DNA of 64,000 bases from a virus, in IMG/VR virus record IMGVR_UViG_3300042731_002487, positions 1 to 64,000 of that record; one strand, written 5' to 3'. Made by a program: the position numbers and the translations under genes. Positions within the stretch are counted from its first letter, which is position 1. Each line of letters starts with the position of its first letter. Of this stretch, positions 1 to 9,542 are shown piece after piece. The notes under the pieces are model-generated. The model searched no databases. It was not told where the DNA came from and saw only the letters and a program-made list of their open reading frames with translations.

Positions 1-19
1 GCAACAGTTGACTTACCGC

Positions 20-27
20 GATAAATA
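20..27 (+). promoter_or_regulatory. T4-type late promoter (GATAAATA)
   Basis: GATAAATA differs by one base from the T4 late promoter TATAAATA and lies 22 bases before the first virion gene, followed by an AGGAT ribosome site. T4-like phages read such boxes with the gp55 sigma factor and the sliding clamp. The sequence shows only the box and its position; its use is inferred. Confidence 0.6.
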
Positions 28-49
28 CAACAGCAGGATGGTATAAACT

Positions 50-664
50 ATGACAGATAAAATAAACGAACAAAGCGGTGTGCTACTACAAGGACACATA
101 AAGATTCACAACCCAGAATCTGGCGAAGTTTTAGTTGACAAACGCAATGCTATTCATTATGAAAATATGAGTATAAGCCTTGCAGAAAGTCTAGGAAACG
201 GTGGTACAGGTTGGATTTATGAAATGGGGTTTGGTAATGGAGGAACAAGTGTAGATCCTACAGGGATTATCACATATCTCACACCTAATTCAACTGGCAC
301 AAACGCAAGTTTGTACAATGAAACATTTACAAAAATTGTAGATGACAGAAGTGTTAACAATTTAGATCCTGCTAGAAACAAAATTGAAACACGTCATGTT
401 AGCGGAACCAACTATACGGATATATTAGTCACTTGTTTATTAGATTATGGCGAACCAACAGGTCAAGATGCTTTTGATACTGCTTCAGATCAAAATAATT
501 TATATGTATTTGATGAATTAGGCCTCAAAGCATATAGCTCTTCTGGTTCGGGAAGACTACTTACACATGTTATTTTCCATCCTGTGCAAAAATCATTAAA
601 CAGACTAATACAAATTGATTATACTGTTAGGGTGCAAAGTTTAACAGGATTTAACGAAGGATAA
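50..664 (+). CDS. Putative virion structural protein
   Basis: This 204-residue protein has no catalytic motif I recognise. It is Gly/Asn/Thr/Ser-rich with predicted beta character, as is common in phage tail and baseplate proteins. It follows a late-type promoter and is four bases upstream of a collar-domain fibre gene on the same strand, so a role in the tail or fibre assembly is likely. The start follows an AGGAT ribosome site. I recognise the style of conserved marine T4-like phage proteins but cannot name a function; the structural call rests mainly on neighbours. Confidence 0.6.
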   Translation: MTDKINEQSGVLLQGHIKIHNPESGEVLVDKRNAIHYENMSISLAESLGNGGTGWIYEMGFGNGGTSVDPTGIITYLTPNSTGTNASLYNETFTKIVDDRSVNNLDPARNKIETRHVSGTNYTDILVTCLLDYGEPTGQDAFDTASDQNNLYVFDELGLKAYSSSGSGRLLTHVIFHPVQKSLNRLIQIDYTVRVQSLTGFNEG

Positions 665-668
665 TTAG

Positions 669-3059
669 ATGTCATATACTATAAATTTTACAAATAGTGC
701 TGATAAAGATCCGATAGTTATTGAAGACGGCACTATAAACAGATCTACAAGCATTGGGTTTCCAGGAAGAAGTAGCACAGGTTACGGACAAGTAATTGCA
801 GAAGACCTACTCCATTTATTAGAAAATTTTGCAAGTCCTACAGAACCTAGTAATGCTGTTGAAGGACAGTTGTGGTATAATAGTTCTAGCGGTCAATTAC
901 TAGTATATGATGGAACAATATGGGTACCATCAGGCGGACTTAAGAAAAGCACTACACAACCGGATACAACAGAAGCAGTTGATGGAGATTTATGGGTAAA
1001 CATTGACTCTCAACAATTATATTTGTTTTCAGGATCAAACTGGGTTTTAGTAGGTCCTGAATTTAGCCAAGGTCTAACAACAGGTACTAGACCTGCGACA
1101 ATTACAGGTCAAGATAACGTAGACTATACTGTAATACAAATTGAAGTGAATGCAAACGTTGTTGGAATAATTGCTTTCAACGAATTTACTCCTAAGGCAA
1201 CTGTATCAGGATTTACAACAATTAAACCAGGTATAAACTTAGCCAATAGAGACACCGATGGTGATGGAATAAACAATGTAAAATTTTATGGTATTGCTGA
1301 ACGTGCTGAAAATTTAATTATAAACGACTTACCAGTTCCTGCGGCAAACTTTTTAAGAGGTGATGCTGAATCAACTACAACTTTTCCTATAAACATTCAA
1401 AATAATACAGGATTAAGTTACGGAATAAACGGTGAACTTAATATTGGTATTGAAGGTAGTGCAGGTGTTATACAACATAACATTGAAGGTTCTAACATTG
1501 ACATGCGTGTAAGAAACGCAGGGTCTAGTAACACAGTATTAAGAGTTGATTCAAGTTTGAGAGTAGGAATAAACAACGAAGCTCCAGATGAAGCATTAGA
1601 TATTACAGGAAATGTTCTTGCAAGTGGAACAATCAAAACAAATGATGTTACTGAAAGTTCTAACATTGGTAACGGTAGTATTGTTGCAAAAGGCGGCGTT
1701 GGTGTAGCAAAAAGTTTAAATGTTGGCGAAAACATAACTGTACAAAAAGGTATTACTTTAGGTAATAATAACCTTACTGTTGATTCAGCAGATAGTGATC
1801 TTATAATGCCAGATCTTAACAACACAAGAAACATTGGTAGTTCTGCTAATAAATGGCGTAAAATTTATGCAACAACATTTATTGGAAACTTAGAAGGTGA
1901 AGTATTAGGTAACATCACAGGTAAAGCAGGTAGAGCTGATAAGCTAACAAGTTCAACTACTTTTAGATTAACTGGTGATGTTGAAACTGTTGAACAAGTT
2001 TTTGACGGACAAGACGGAGGTAGTTTAAAAGAATTTGATCTTAGTATTAAAAACACTATCATTTCAAGCAAAACACAAGTTACTGATAGTTTGTCCAACG
2101 ATGAATTCATTATTGATAGAATAAGTGGACAAAGCACAGGACTTCGCAGAATAAGTAGACAAACATTATTCCAAAATATTTCAGGATTAACACCTATTGG
2201 TAGTATTATGCCATATGCAGGTAACGTAGAACCTACAGGATGGAAATTTTGTAATGGACAAGAATTAAGCACAGGTACATATAATACATTATTTCAATTG
2301 TTAGGTTACAATTATAAACCGCAAGGCGATGTTTCCCCCGGACAATTTGGACTACCAGATCTAAGAGGTAGATTTCCATTAGGTAGTTTAACTATGGGCG
2401 GCACAAATCCGCCAGTTGCTGAACCTAACATAGCAACAGTTACTGGTACTATATCTGGACCAACTGTGACAGCTTTTGATGCTTTTAGTATCAATGGCAC
2501 AACTATTAATTTAACTGGCACTGATCTTGCAAGTGTTATAACAGATATCACAAATGCAAATATAACTGGTATATCTGCATCAAACAATGGTAACAACCAA
2601 TTACAAATCACAGGTACTAATGTAAATATTGTACTAGTAGATGTAGCAAATACACCATTAGCTGATTTAGGACTTTTAGCTGGCACAACTATAACAGTAA
2701 AAAGTGCTGATACTAGAGCAAGAGGCGGTAATACAACTGTACTTGGTGCTGTAGACGGATCAGATGATGTTACAATTAATTTAGAAAACTTACCTGAACA
2801 CGAACACGATTTAAAAGCACAAAACGGTGTGCAGTTTAGTGCTATAAGAGCAGTTGATGGTAGAGGCGGAGACTTGCCTAGCGATGCACAAACTAGTAGT
2901 ATTCAAACTGGTGCAGACAAAGTTTCACAGACAATTAACAAAAGTGGAGGTGTTGATATTCCTGCAGGAAGTTCATTTAGTGCAGTAGGTGAATCAATGG
3001 ATATTATGAATCCATACCAAACTATAAATTACATTATATATACTGGAGTAGTAGCATGA
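669..3059 (+). CDS. Tail fibre protein with tail-collar domain
   Basis: This 796-residue protein starts with a module of about 130 residues (TINRSTSIGF, LLENFASP, GQLWYN) that recurs at the N terminus of the next two genes and probably attaches the fibre. The middle is repetitive beta-rich sequence with intramolecular-repeat character (NVGEN, LGNNNLTV, ANKWRKIYA). A phage tail-collar domain follows: GSIMPYAG, GWKFCNGQ, and LPDLRGRFPLG. The C terminus (EHEHDLK, NYIIYTG) is typical of collar proteins. The protein is expected in the distal tail or fibre, contacting the host surface. The start follows a GAAGGAT ribosome site. Confidence 0.85.
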   Translation: MSYTINFTNSADKDPIVIEDGTINRSTSIGFPGRSSTGYGQVIAEDLLHLLENFASPTEPSNAVEGQLWYNSSSGQLLVYDGTIWVPSGGLKKSTTQPDTTEAVDGDLWVNIDSQQLYLFSGSNWVLVGPEFSQGLTTGTRPATITGQDNVDYTVIQIEVNANVVGIIAFNEFTPKATVSGFTTIKPGINLANRDTDGDGINNVKFYGIAERAENLIINDLPVPAANFLRGDAESTTTFPINIQNNTGLSYGINGELNIGIEGSAGVIQHNIEGSNIDMRVRNAGSSNTVLRVDSSLRVGINNEAPDEALDITGNVLASGTIKTNDVTESSNIGNGSIVAKGGVGVAKSLNVGENITVQKGITLGNNNLTVDSADSDLIMPDLNNTRNIGSSANKWRKIYATTFIGNLEGEVLGNITGKAGRADKLTSSTTFRLTGDVETVEQVFDGQDGGSLKEFDLSIKNTIISSKTQVTDSLSNDEFIIDRISGQSTGLRRISRQTLFQNISGLTPIGSIMPYAGNVEPTGWKFCNGQELSTGTYNTLFQLLGYNYKPQGDVSPGQFGLPDLRGRFPLGSLTMGGTNPPVAEPNIATVTGTISGPTVTAFDAFSINGTTINLTGTDLASVITDITNANITGISASNNGNNQLQITGTNVNIVLVDVANTPLADLGLLAGTTITVKSADTRARGGNTTVLGAVDGSDDVTINLENLPEHEHDLKAQNGVQFSAIRAVDGRGGDLPSDAQTSSIQTGADKVSQTINKSGGVDIPAGSSFSAVGESMDIMNPYQTINYIIYTGVVA

Positions 3060-4978
3060 GTTATAAACTGAATAAAACAGATGGATCTTTGCTTGTTGAA
3101 CTACAAGACGGTATAATTGATGATACTAGTTCAGACCTAACACTTGTTGGAAGAAATTACAAAGGATTTGGAGAATTTCTAAACGAAAATTATATTAAAT
3201 TATTAGAAAATTTTGCAAGCTCATCAGCACCATCAAATCCTATCATGGGACAATTATGGTATGATAAAACCAGCCAACGATTAAAAATTTACAATGGCGA
3301 AGCATTCCGTGTTGCAGGCGGACCTGTAATAAGTGCTACACAGCCAAATATGATAGCAGGCGATCTATGGATTGATAACGATCAAAATAAACTTTACTTT
3401 TTTGATGGCACAGATGTAGTCCTTGTAGGACCAAATTACAGCAGTACGCAAGGTAAAACAACCTACGAAGCAGTTACTATGGTTGACACTTCAGGACAAA
3501 CTAGAGCAGTTCTTGCTCAATATTTGCAAGGTACATTAGTTGGTATACACAGTAAAAATGAATTTACTCCTCGAAATGAAGATGTCTTGCTTCCTTATGC
3601 GGCTGGTAGAGTAATTAAAGTAGGATTCAATCCGCTATACAAAACAGACAACGGAGATAATATTGCATATCGTTGGCATGGTATTGCAGAAACAGCAGAA
3701 AACCTAATAGACGGAACAGGAAATAATTATTCGCCTACAGATTTTGTAAGGACTAACGAAAGAAATAGTCAAAATTTGATTGTTGACCAAACAATGGACG
3801 GCGGATTGTTTGTCAAAGGAGAAACAGGATTAAAAGTTGGTTACGGAGATACACAATACGGTGTATTTAAAGTTTTAAGCACAGATACAAAAACAGTGAT
3901 AGATGTGGTACAACAAAATAAAGATTTTGCTATTAGACGTAAAGTTGGAAACGACCAAATTGAATTTTTCACTTTTGATGCAACTAACAGCAAAATAGGT
4001 TTGTTTCAAACTACACCAACTGTAGAATTAGATGTCCTAGGCGACGGAAAATTTTCAGGAGATTTAACAGTTGAAGGAAACCTTTCTATAACTGGTACTA
4101 CATTTGCTGTTGACACAGAACAAATGCGTATCAAAGATCCTCAAATTAATTTAGGTGTATCAGAAGATTCAACAGAACTTACAGATGCACAAGTCGACGG
4201 CGGCGGATTTGTTATTAATAGTTTAAATGGTAGTAAAGATTTTATTTGGCGTAGTGCTACAGGCAATTTTACAAGTAATCAAAATATTGACCTTGAGTTA
4301 GGAAAGTCATATAGAATAAACAATAACAATGTTTTAACTGCCAACACATTAGGAAGCGGAGTAATAAACAGTTCGTTAACTAGTGTAGGAACATTAGGCA
4401 CATTAACTGTATCCGGAAATGCGGCAGTAGGTAGCATTAGTTCACCAGGAGCATTAAATATTAGTTCAACTGGTGATATAACAATAAATTCTCAAAAAAT
4501 TACAGGCGTTTCTGATCCAACTGTTGCCGCTGATGTTGCAAACAAAGGATATGTTGATAATACTGTTGCTATAGAAAATATTGCGTTTGCACTTGATATT
4601 ACAGGTTTTTCAACACCTGATCCAGCAGGAACAGCAAGCGGTCCGATAACAGATGTTAAGAATGTTCTTGATAGTATCTATCCTGCAGGAGCAGATGCAA
4701 ACGGCAAACAGGCAAAAATACATTGTACTTCATATGCCTCTGCAACAGTAAGTGGAATTATTATTTCTGTAGGTACTTCACCAGATGCAACAAAGACATT
4801 ACAAAAATCTAGTATTGCAGTTGACTCTGCAGGTACTCAAAACCAAACAGTAATACAGGATATTACTGCAACAAACACTGCTTCAGGTACAGTATCACTT
4901 ACTCCTGGCAGATACACAATGACATTCACAATAACAGGGGGCGTGTGGACGCACAATAGCACAGTAGCATATCCGTAA
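3056..4978 (+). CDS. Tail fibre-like structural protein
   Basis: This 640-residue protein overlaps the previous gene by ATGA and has a GGAG ribosome site. Its first 130 residues (GRNYKGFGE, LLENFASSSAPSNP, GQLWYD) match the N-terminal module of both neighbours, so it probably docks on the same virion site. The centre carries LDVLGDGKFSGDLTVEGNLSI-type repeats seen in phage fibres, and the last 150 residues are Thr/Ser/Ala-rich with no known chaperone or collar motif. The body differs from its neighbours, which suggests alternative receptor-binding or heteromeric fibre subunits. Structural role is likely, exact position in the virion unknown. Confidence 0.75.
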   Translation: MSYKLNKTDGSLLVELQDGIIDDTSSDLTLVGRNYKGFGEFLNENYIKLLENFASSSAPSNPIMGQLWYDKTSQRLKIYNGEAFRVAGGPVISATQPNMIAGDLWIDNDQNKLYFFDGTDVVLVGPNYSSTQGKTTYEAVTMVDTSGQTRAVLAQYLQGTLVGIHSKNEFTPRNEDVLLPYAAGRVIKVGFNPLYKTDNGDNIAYRWHGIAETAENLIDGTGNNYSPTDFVRTNERNSQNLIVDQTMDGGLFVKGETGLKVGYGDTQYGVFKVLSTDTKTVIDVVQQNKDFAIRRKVGNDQIEFFTFDATNSKIGLFQTTPTVELDVLGDGKFSGDLTVEGNLSITGTTFAVDTEQMRIKDPQINLGVSEDSTELTDAQVDGGGFVINSLNGSKDFIWRSATGNFTSNQNIDLELGKSYRINNNNVLTANTLGSGVINSSLTSVGTLGTLTVSGNAAVGSISSPGALNISSTGDITINSQKITGVSDPTVAADVANKGYVDNTVAIENIAFALDITGFSTPDPAGTASGPITDVKNVLDSIYPAGADANGKQAKIHCTSYASATVSGIIISVGTSPDATKTLQKSSIAVDSAGTQNQTVIQDITATNTASGTVSLTPGRYTMTFTITGGVWTHNSTVAYP

Positions 4979-4985
4979 GGATATG
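4968..4985 (+). other. Hairpin over a stop codon, before a late promoter
   Basis: CATATCC and GGATATG form a perfect 7-bp stem with a GTAA loop that contains the upstream stop codon. There is no T tract after it, so it is not a standard terminator. It ends exactly where the late promoter GATAAATA begins. A role in mRNA end stability or processing is possible; I only see the inverted repeat. Confidence 0.4.
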
Positions 4986-4992
4986 ATAAATA
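4985..4992 (+). promoter_or_regulatory. T4-type late promoter (GATAAATA)
   Basis: GATAAATAC is the same box as at the window start and lies 22 bases upstream of the next fibre gene, with an AAGGGG ribosome site between them. The matched spacing at two structural genes supports a real late promoter. Confidence 0.6.
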
Positions 4993-5013
4993 CTTGCAAC
5001 AAGGGGTTTATAA

Positions 5014-6522
5014 ATGGCGTATACAATTAACAAATATGATACTACCCAGCTTACAGTAGTTCAAGACGGTACTATTGACCAAACTACCGACATAAAACTT
5101 GTTGGTAAAAACTATGCAGGGTATGGTGAAATACAAAACGAAAATTTTGTATTTTTATTAGAAAACTTTGCTGGCGCAAATCAACCACCAAGGGCAATAA
5201 GAGGCCAAGTTTGGTTTGATAGTGCAAACAGCAAATTGAAGTTTTATGATGGTGATAAATGGCGTACAACAGGAGGTGCAGAAATTAGTGCATCTGCTCC
5301 TGCAGGTTTATCAACTGGTGATTTTTGGTGGGACACAACAAACCAACAGCTATATGCATACAACGGAACAGACTTTGTACTAGTAGGACCCCAAGATGCT
5401 GGATCAGGCATTACACAGATGCAAAGTAAAACAGTACGTGATGTAGGCAGTGTAAGTAGAAGTGTTATTGCCGCAACAGTAAACGACGAAGTCATATTTA
5501 TTATAAGCCCAGTAGAATTTACAATTGACAGTACAGACGCAGAAAACGCTATTTCGGGATTTGATGTAGTAAGACAGGGTGTAACACTTAAAAATACGCA
5601 AAGTGCTACAGCAGGTGTAACAAGCACAGATCACCAATTCCATGGTACTGCCTCAAATGCTTTAAGATTAGGCGGCGTAGAAGCAAGTAGTTTTGTTAGA
5701 GCAAGTGTTGGTACTCCTACAGTATTCACAGAAATTACAAATTTCCAAACAGATGCAGGTATAGCAATTGGTGCTGGACTAGATTTAAAACTGTTTATTG
5801 AAAACGATAACGAAGGCGTTATTCAAAACTCGCAAGGTGATGAAATTAAATTCCGCGTAAAAGAATCAGGCGGAGCCAGTGTAAATGTAGTAGATATACG
5901 TCCTGGTGCAGTATTACCAGGAATTCAAAGCACTGGTCCAACCGTTTACAAATCAATTGATTTAGGATCTTCGGCGGCCGCATTTAACGACATACATGCA
6001 GGAAACATTTACGGAACTTCGGAAAAAGCATCGGCACTTATAGTAGGTGGTAATGCAAGAAATGGCTCAGTTGATAGCAGTGGCACAGGTACAGGAAATA
6101 CTGTTGCTGTTAGAGATGGATCTGGTAACTTAAATGCAGTTTTATTCCAAGGTACTGCTACAAGTGCAAGGTATGCAGACTTAGCTGAAAAGTATACAAC
6201 CGATCAAGAATACCCTGTCGGCACAGCAATGTGTGTAGGTGGCGATGAAGAAACAACAGCATGTAGAGCAAGTTGCATGTGTATAGGTGTTATATCAGCA
6301 GAACCAGCATACTTAATGAACAGTGATGCAGAAGGACAAGCAATTGGACTTAAAGGTCGTGTTCCTGTAAGAGTAAAAGGAACAGTGAAAAAAGGCGATC
6401 CAATTTACGCATGGGCAGATGGTATTTGCTCAACAGTTGCAACAAGCGCACTTGTTGGTGTTGCATTAGAAGCAAGCGATTCAGAAGAAGAAAAATTAAT
6501 AGAGTGTGTACTTAAGGTATAA
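5014..6522 (+). CDS. Tail fibre-like structural protein with distinct C-terminal domain
   Basis: This 502-residue protein shares the N-terminal module of the two preceding fibre genes (VGKNYAGYGE, LLENFAGANQPP, GQVWFD). The middle has a GSSAAAFNDIHAGNIYGTSEKA repeat-type segment. The last 120 residues begin with ARYADLAEKY, YPVGTAM and continue through PVRVKGTVKKGDPIYA, a pattern frequent at the end of phage fibre proteins; I cannot say whether it is a self-cleaving chaperone. Several Cys residues cluster there. A late promoter and AAGGGG ribosome site precede it. It is probably a third fibre subunit using the same docking site. Confidence 0.75.
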   Translation: MAYTINKYDTTQLTVVQDGTIDQTTDIKLVGKNYAGYGEIQNENFVFLLENFAGANQPPRAIRGQVWFDSANSKLKFYDGDKWRTTGGAEISASAPAGLSTGDFWWDTTNQQLYAYNGTDFVLVGPQDAGSGITQMQSKTVRDVGSVSRSVIAATVNDEVIFIISPVEFTIDSTDAENAISGFDVVRQGVTLKNTQSATAGVTSTDHQFHGTASNALRLGGVEASSFVRASVGTPTVFTEITNFQTDAGIAIGAGLDLKLFIENDNEGVIQNSQGDEIKFRVKESGGASVNVVDIRPGAVLPGIQSTGPTVYKSIDLGSSAAAFNDIHAGNIYGTSEKASALIVGGNARNGSVDSSGTGTGNTVAVRDGSGNLNAVLFQGTATSARYADLAEKYTTDQEYPVGTAMCVGGDEETTACRASCMCIGVISAEPAYLMNSDAEGQAIGLKGRVPVRVKGTVKKGDPIYAWADGICSTVATSALVGVALEASDSEEEKLIECVLKV

Positions 6523-6525
6523 ATA
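6518..6525 (+). promoter_or_regulatory. T4-type late promoter (TATAAATA)
   Basis: An exact T4 late box overlaps the stop codon of the preceding fibre gene and lies 26 bases before the next virion gene. The 14 bases from 6520 to 6533 (TAAATAACTACGTA) recur on the minus strand at 42480-42493, suggesting an extended late-promoter element. Confidence 0.7.
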
Positions 6526-6551
6526 ACTACGTACTTTAAAAAGGATAGAAA

Positions 6552-7475
6552 ATGGCAGTAACAGTCGGACAAACCATAGGGGAAACAGAATATACTACAT
6601 TACGTAGTACAATGCAGACAGTAATGGGAACACCTTCCGGTACAGGAACTGGGGCGGCAGGATATTTGCAAACAACTACTGCACCTTCAGTTAGTCCAGG
6701 AGACACTATTACAGCCGCACAGTGGAACGCACTTAAAGAAGATATTTCAAAAGCATACACACACCAAGTAGGATCAGCACCAAGCGGACCAGCACTGGTG
6801 ACTGTTGATACTGACACTGGCATTACAGCTCAAATACATAATGATTACGAAACTGTAGCAAACTTTATTTCAAATGCTTCTAATAGATTTTTATTAGCGG
6901 CAGGACAAAGCACAACAACATCTGCTAGATCAAGAACAGCAACAAACTGGAATGGCACAATTATACACGATGTAACGTTTACTTGGACTAACGAAAATAA
7001 TGCCAAAGCATTTTTTAACGCTGGCGGCGTAATTAGATGTTCGTCAACCCTTTCATACACAGGTAGTGAAGCAAAAACCCTACAATGGAAAAACATGCTT
7101 TCAGATTCTAGTGTTATTGGTATTAATTATGTAGACGGTTACAAGTACACAGGTACATCGGGTACTATTGATAATAATGATGGATACTACGATTTAACTA
7201 CAACAGCATCTAACATTTATACACAAGATAATGCCGCAAACCCATATTCAGAAAACAGGTACAAAGTAGAAGCTCGAAAAATTACTAACGGATTGCGTGT
7301 TAGAATGATTTACGAAGACAATGATGCAGGTGATAAAACTGGAACAGGACCGGCTGTTGACGAAAATGTTCAAGGCACGTTGACAAGCGAATTTTCATAT
7401 ATTCGTGCTACAGGATCTAATGTTTCTGTAAATGCACCATCAATTGGCACAGGCGCAACAAATACTTTCACATAA
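6552..7475 (+). CDS. Putative virion structural protein
   Basis: This 307-residue protein begins AVTVGQTIGETEYTTLRS and has GDTITAAQWNALKEDISKAYTHQ near residue 60, a pattern I associate with small structural proteins of marine T4-like phages. The remainder is a beta-rich domain (NWNGTIIHDVTFTWTNENNAKAFFNAGG) with no enzyme motif. It has its own exact late promoter and an AAAAAGGAT ribosome site, is last in the fibre gene set, and is followed by a different, sigma70-like promoter. Fibre- or baseplate-associated function is inferred. Confidence 0.6.
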   Translation: MAVTVGQTIGETEYTTLRSTMQTVMGTPSGTGTGAAGYLQTTTAPSVSPGDTITAAQWNALKEDISKAYTHQVGSAPSGPALVTVDTDTGITAQIHNDYETVANFISNASNRFLLAAGQSTTTSARSRTATNWNGTIIHDVTFTWTNENNAKAFFNAGGVIRCSSTLSYTGSEAKTLQWKNMLSDSSVIGINYVDGYKYTGTSGTIDNNDGYYDLTTTASNIYTQDNAANPYSENRYKVEARKITNGLRVRMIYEDNDAGDKTGTGPAVDENVQGTLTSEFSYIRATGSNVSVNAPSIGTGATNTFT

Positions 7476-7478
7476 GAC

Positions 7479-7507
7479 TTGACAAATTGGTAAAATTGTT
7501 ATATACT
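7479..7507 (+). promoter_or_regulatory. Consensus sigma70-like promoter
   Basis: TTGACA (7479-7484) and TATACT (7502-7507) are separated by exactly 17 bases, and an AAGGAG ribosome site plus ATG follow about 20 bases later. It marks the switch from late virion genes to the long enzyme cluster and is the only strong promoter I see before about 31 kb on this strand. Confidence 0.8.
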
Positions 7508-7532
7508 TTATGCGTATATACAAGGAGTTCCA

Positions 7533-7880
7533 ATGGACGAAAGACTAGAAAAAGCATTAGAATTTTCTAAATTTGTTGAGACACAAAACAATCAAAAAAC
7601 TATTTTTTTGAATCAATTCAAAGAAAATCTAATACACTATACCCATGGACATAAATTTACAGCAACTCAACAGCTGATTACATTTGTATCTGTGATTGTT
7701 GAATCAGGAGAAGACACTGCAATCATTCTAGATGACAATAACCTACCTGTTCTTATTGAAGATTTAAAAGGCTTTATGAGAGAATTAGTTGGTGTATATG
7801 TTTTTGCATCACGAAAATATGCTAAAGATTACAACGATATCAAGACGCATAGATCAGTTGAAGGGCTAACAAATTTATGA
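7533..7880 (+). CDS. Conserved-looking hypothetical protein, first gene of the enzyme cluster
   Basis: This 115-residue protein is mostly alpha-helical and acidic, with LTFVSVIVESGEDTAIILDDNNLP in the middle. I see no motif, signal peptide or membrane segment. It is the first gene behind a consensus sigma70-like promoter, with a strong AAGGAG ribosome site, and overlaps the next gene by ATGA, so it is translated with the glycosyltransferase-like genes. Function is unknown. Confidence 0.6.
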   Translation: MDERLEKALEFSKFVETQNNQKTIFLNQFKENLIHYTHGHKFTATQQLITFVSVIVESGEDTAIILDDNNLPVLIEDLKGFMRELVGVYVFASRKYAKDYNDIKTHRSVEGLTNL

Positions 7881-8725
7881 CAAATGGTGTATTGCTATTT
7901 GCATTCAACAACGAAACTATTGATTATGTAAAACAGGCTGTTTACTGTGCTAAACAGATTAAGCGGCATCTTGACTTGCCTGTACAAATAGTAACAAACG
8001 CTGTAGATTACATCGAAACAGAATTTCCTTTTTATAAAAAATATATAGAACACGTTACTTATTCACCCGCCCCGGTTGGAGCGTCAAAGACTTTTTATGA
8101 TGGCATTTATCATAATAAAAAATTGACCTGGAAAAATAGCCTTCGTGATAGTGCTTATGATTTAACATTATTTGATAAAACACTTGTATTAGATACAGAT
8201 TTACTTGTAGGTAATAATAAATTGTTAAAATGTTTTAATACAAATGAAGATTTTATGATTGCCAAAGATTACAATATGGTTAATACTACAAAACAAATTG
8301 AAGGATTTGATAGGGTTAGTGATAGAACAATTCCAATGTATTGGGCAACCATACTTTATTTTACAAAAAGCAAAACAGCAAAAACGGTTTTTGATTTAGC
8401 GTCACACATACGAGAAAATTATAATTATTACAGACTTGTTTATGATATACAAGAAAGCAAGTTTCGAAATGATTTTGCATTTAGTATTGCTGTTCATATA
8501 ATGCGTGGTTTTACAGAAACCACAGATTGGCCAATGCGATTACCTACAGACATGTGGGTAAGCACTGATAGAGATGTTTTGTTAGAAAATACTGATGGAA
8601 CAGCAAGATTACTTGCACAACGCGATTACGACTATCTTCTAGTAAAACTAAACAATGCCACTTTACATGTTATGAATAAATTTAGTTTGAATAAAGTAAT
8701 TACTGGAGAATTTGAAAATGAGTAG
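7877..8725 (+). CDS. Glycosyltransferase-like protein (GT-A fold, DTD motif)
   Basis: This 282-residue protein has the features of a GT-A type nucleotide-sugar transferase. Residues 1-45 look like a Rossmann-type first half (VLLFAFNN, VQIVTNA), and residues 103-110 hold LVLDTDLL, where the DxD would bind the metal and sugar diphosphate. The next gene has the same plan and is probably a diverged duplicate. It has no membrane segment, so it is likely cytosolic. Family GT8-like is possible; donor and acceptor are unknown. The start overlaps the preceding gene by ATGA. Confidence 0.65.
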   Translation: MTNGVLLFAFNNETIDYVKQAVYCAKQIKRHLDLPVQIVTNAVDYIETEFPFYKKYIEHVTYSPAPVGASKTFYDGIYHNKKLTWKNSLRDSAYDLTLFDKTLVLDTDLLVGNNKLLKCFNTNEDFMIAKDYNMVNTTKQIEGFDRVSDRTIPMYWATILYFTKSKTAKTVFDLASHIRENYNYYRLVYDIQESKFRNDFAFSIAVHIMRGFTETTDWPMRLPTDMWVSTDRDVLLENTDGTARLLAQRDYDYLLVKLNNATLHVMNKFSLNKVITGEFENE

Positions 8726-9542
8726 AGGGTACTTTGTTGTTGCACAGAATAATGCTAAAACAGATTATGTTAGACAAGCATACGCTCTTGCATTAAGTAT
8801 ATTGGCACAGTCGCCTGATGCTAACATTAGCGTCATGACCAACGATGATGTACCTACCAAATATAAAAAGGTTTTTGATCAGGTAATTGATATACCTTGG
8901 GGAGATTTATCAGAAGACTCAAAATGGAAAATTAACAACAGATGGAAAATATATCATAGAACGCCGTATAGGCAAACAACAGTATTTGATACTGACATGC
9001 TAGTTTTAGATAATTTAGATTATACGTGGACTAGTTTACAGCATGTGTCTTACCATTTTACTAAAGATGTACTTACTTACAGGCAAGAACCTGTAACATC
9101 ACGTTACTATAGGAAAGCATTTGATGCAAACAATCTTCCTAATCCATATGTAGCAATGTTTCAGTTCAATAAATCAAATGAAACAAAAGAATTTTTTGTG
9201 TTACTAGAAATTATAATGAAAAATTGGAAAATTTTTTACAGTAAATATGCACCTAATAGTATGCAAAATTGGTGTAGTGTTGATATGTGTGCCGCTATAG
9301 CTCTAAAAATACTTGGTACTGCTAATATATCTGTAAATAATAACAACATGCTATCTTTTGTTCATTTAAAATCACATGCACAAAATTTGTCTAATCCTTT
9401 AATCAAATCCACTGACTTAACGTGTGATGTTGGAGATACAGGATTATTTTTAAATGGATACAAACAAAAAGGTGTGCTTCATTATGTTGATGATGAATTT
9501 TTGACAGATGAAATAATTGACTGGTTAGAGGAACAAGTGTAA
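8718..9542 (+). CDS. Glycosyltransferase-like protein (paralogue of preceding gene)
   Basis: This 274-residue protein begins GYFVVAQNNAKTDYVRQA, parallel to the start of the preceding protein, and has TVFDTDMLVL at 89-96 as its DxD. I chose ATG 8718 over a TTG six bases earlier because a GGAGA ribosome site is correctly spaced for it. The two genes overlap by eight bases. Tandem duplication with divergence suggests they act on related acceptors, perhaps successive sugars. Sugar and acceptor are unknown. Confidence 0.65.
   Translation: MSRGYFVVAQNNAKTDYVRQAYALALSILAQSPDANISVMTNDDVPTKYKKVFDQVIDIPWGDLSEDSKWKINNRWKIYHRTPYRQTTVFDTDMLVLDNLDYTWTSLQHVSYHFTKDVLTYRQEPVTSRYYRKAFDANNLPNPYVAMFQFNKSNETKEFFVLLEIIMKNWKIFYSKYAPNSMQNWCSVDMCAAIALKILGTANISVNNNNMLSFVHLKSHAQNLSNPLIKSTDLTCDVGDTGLFLNGYKQKGVLHYVDDEFLTDEIIDWLEEQV

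Noticed and set aside
1418-2686. Three open frames on the minus strand inside the collar fibre gene
   Set aside because: They are opposite a clear fibre gene, rich in Leu, Ser and Pro as antisense of Thr/Asn-rich repeats, with no initiation signal.
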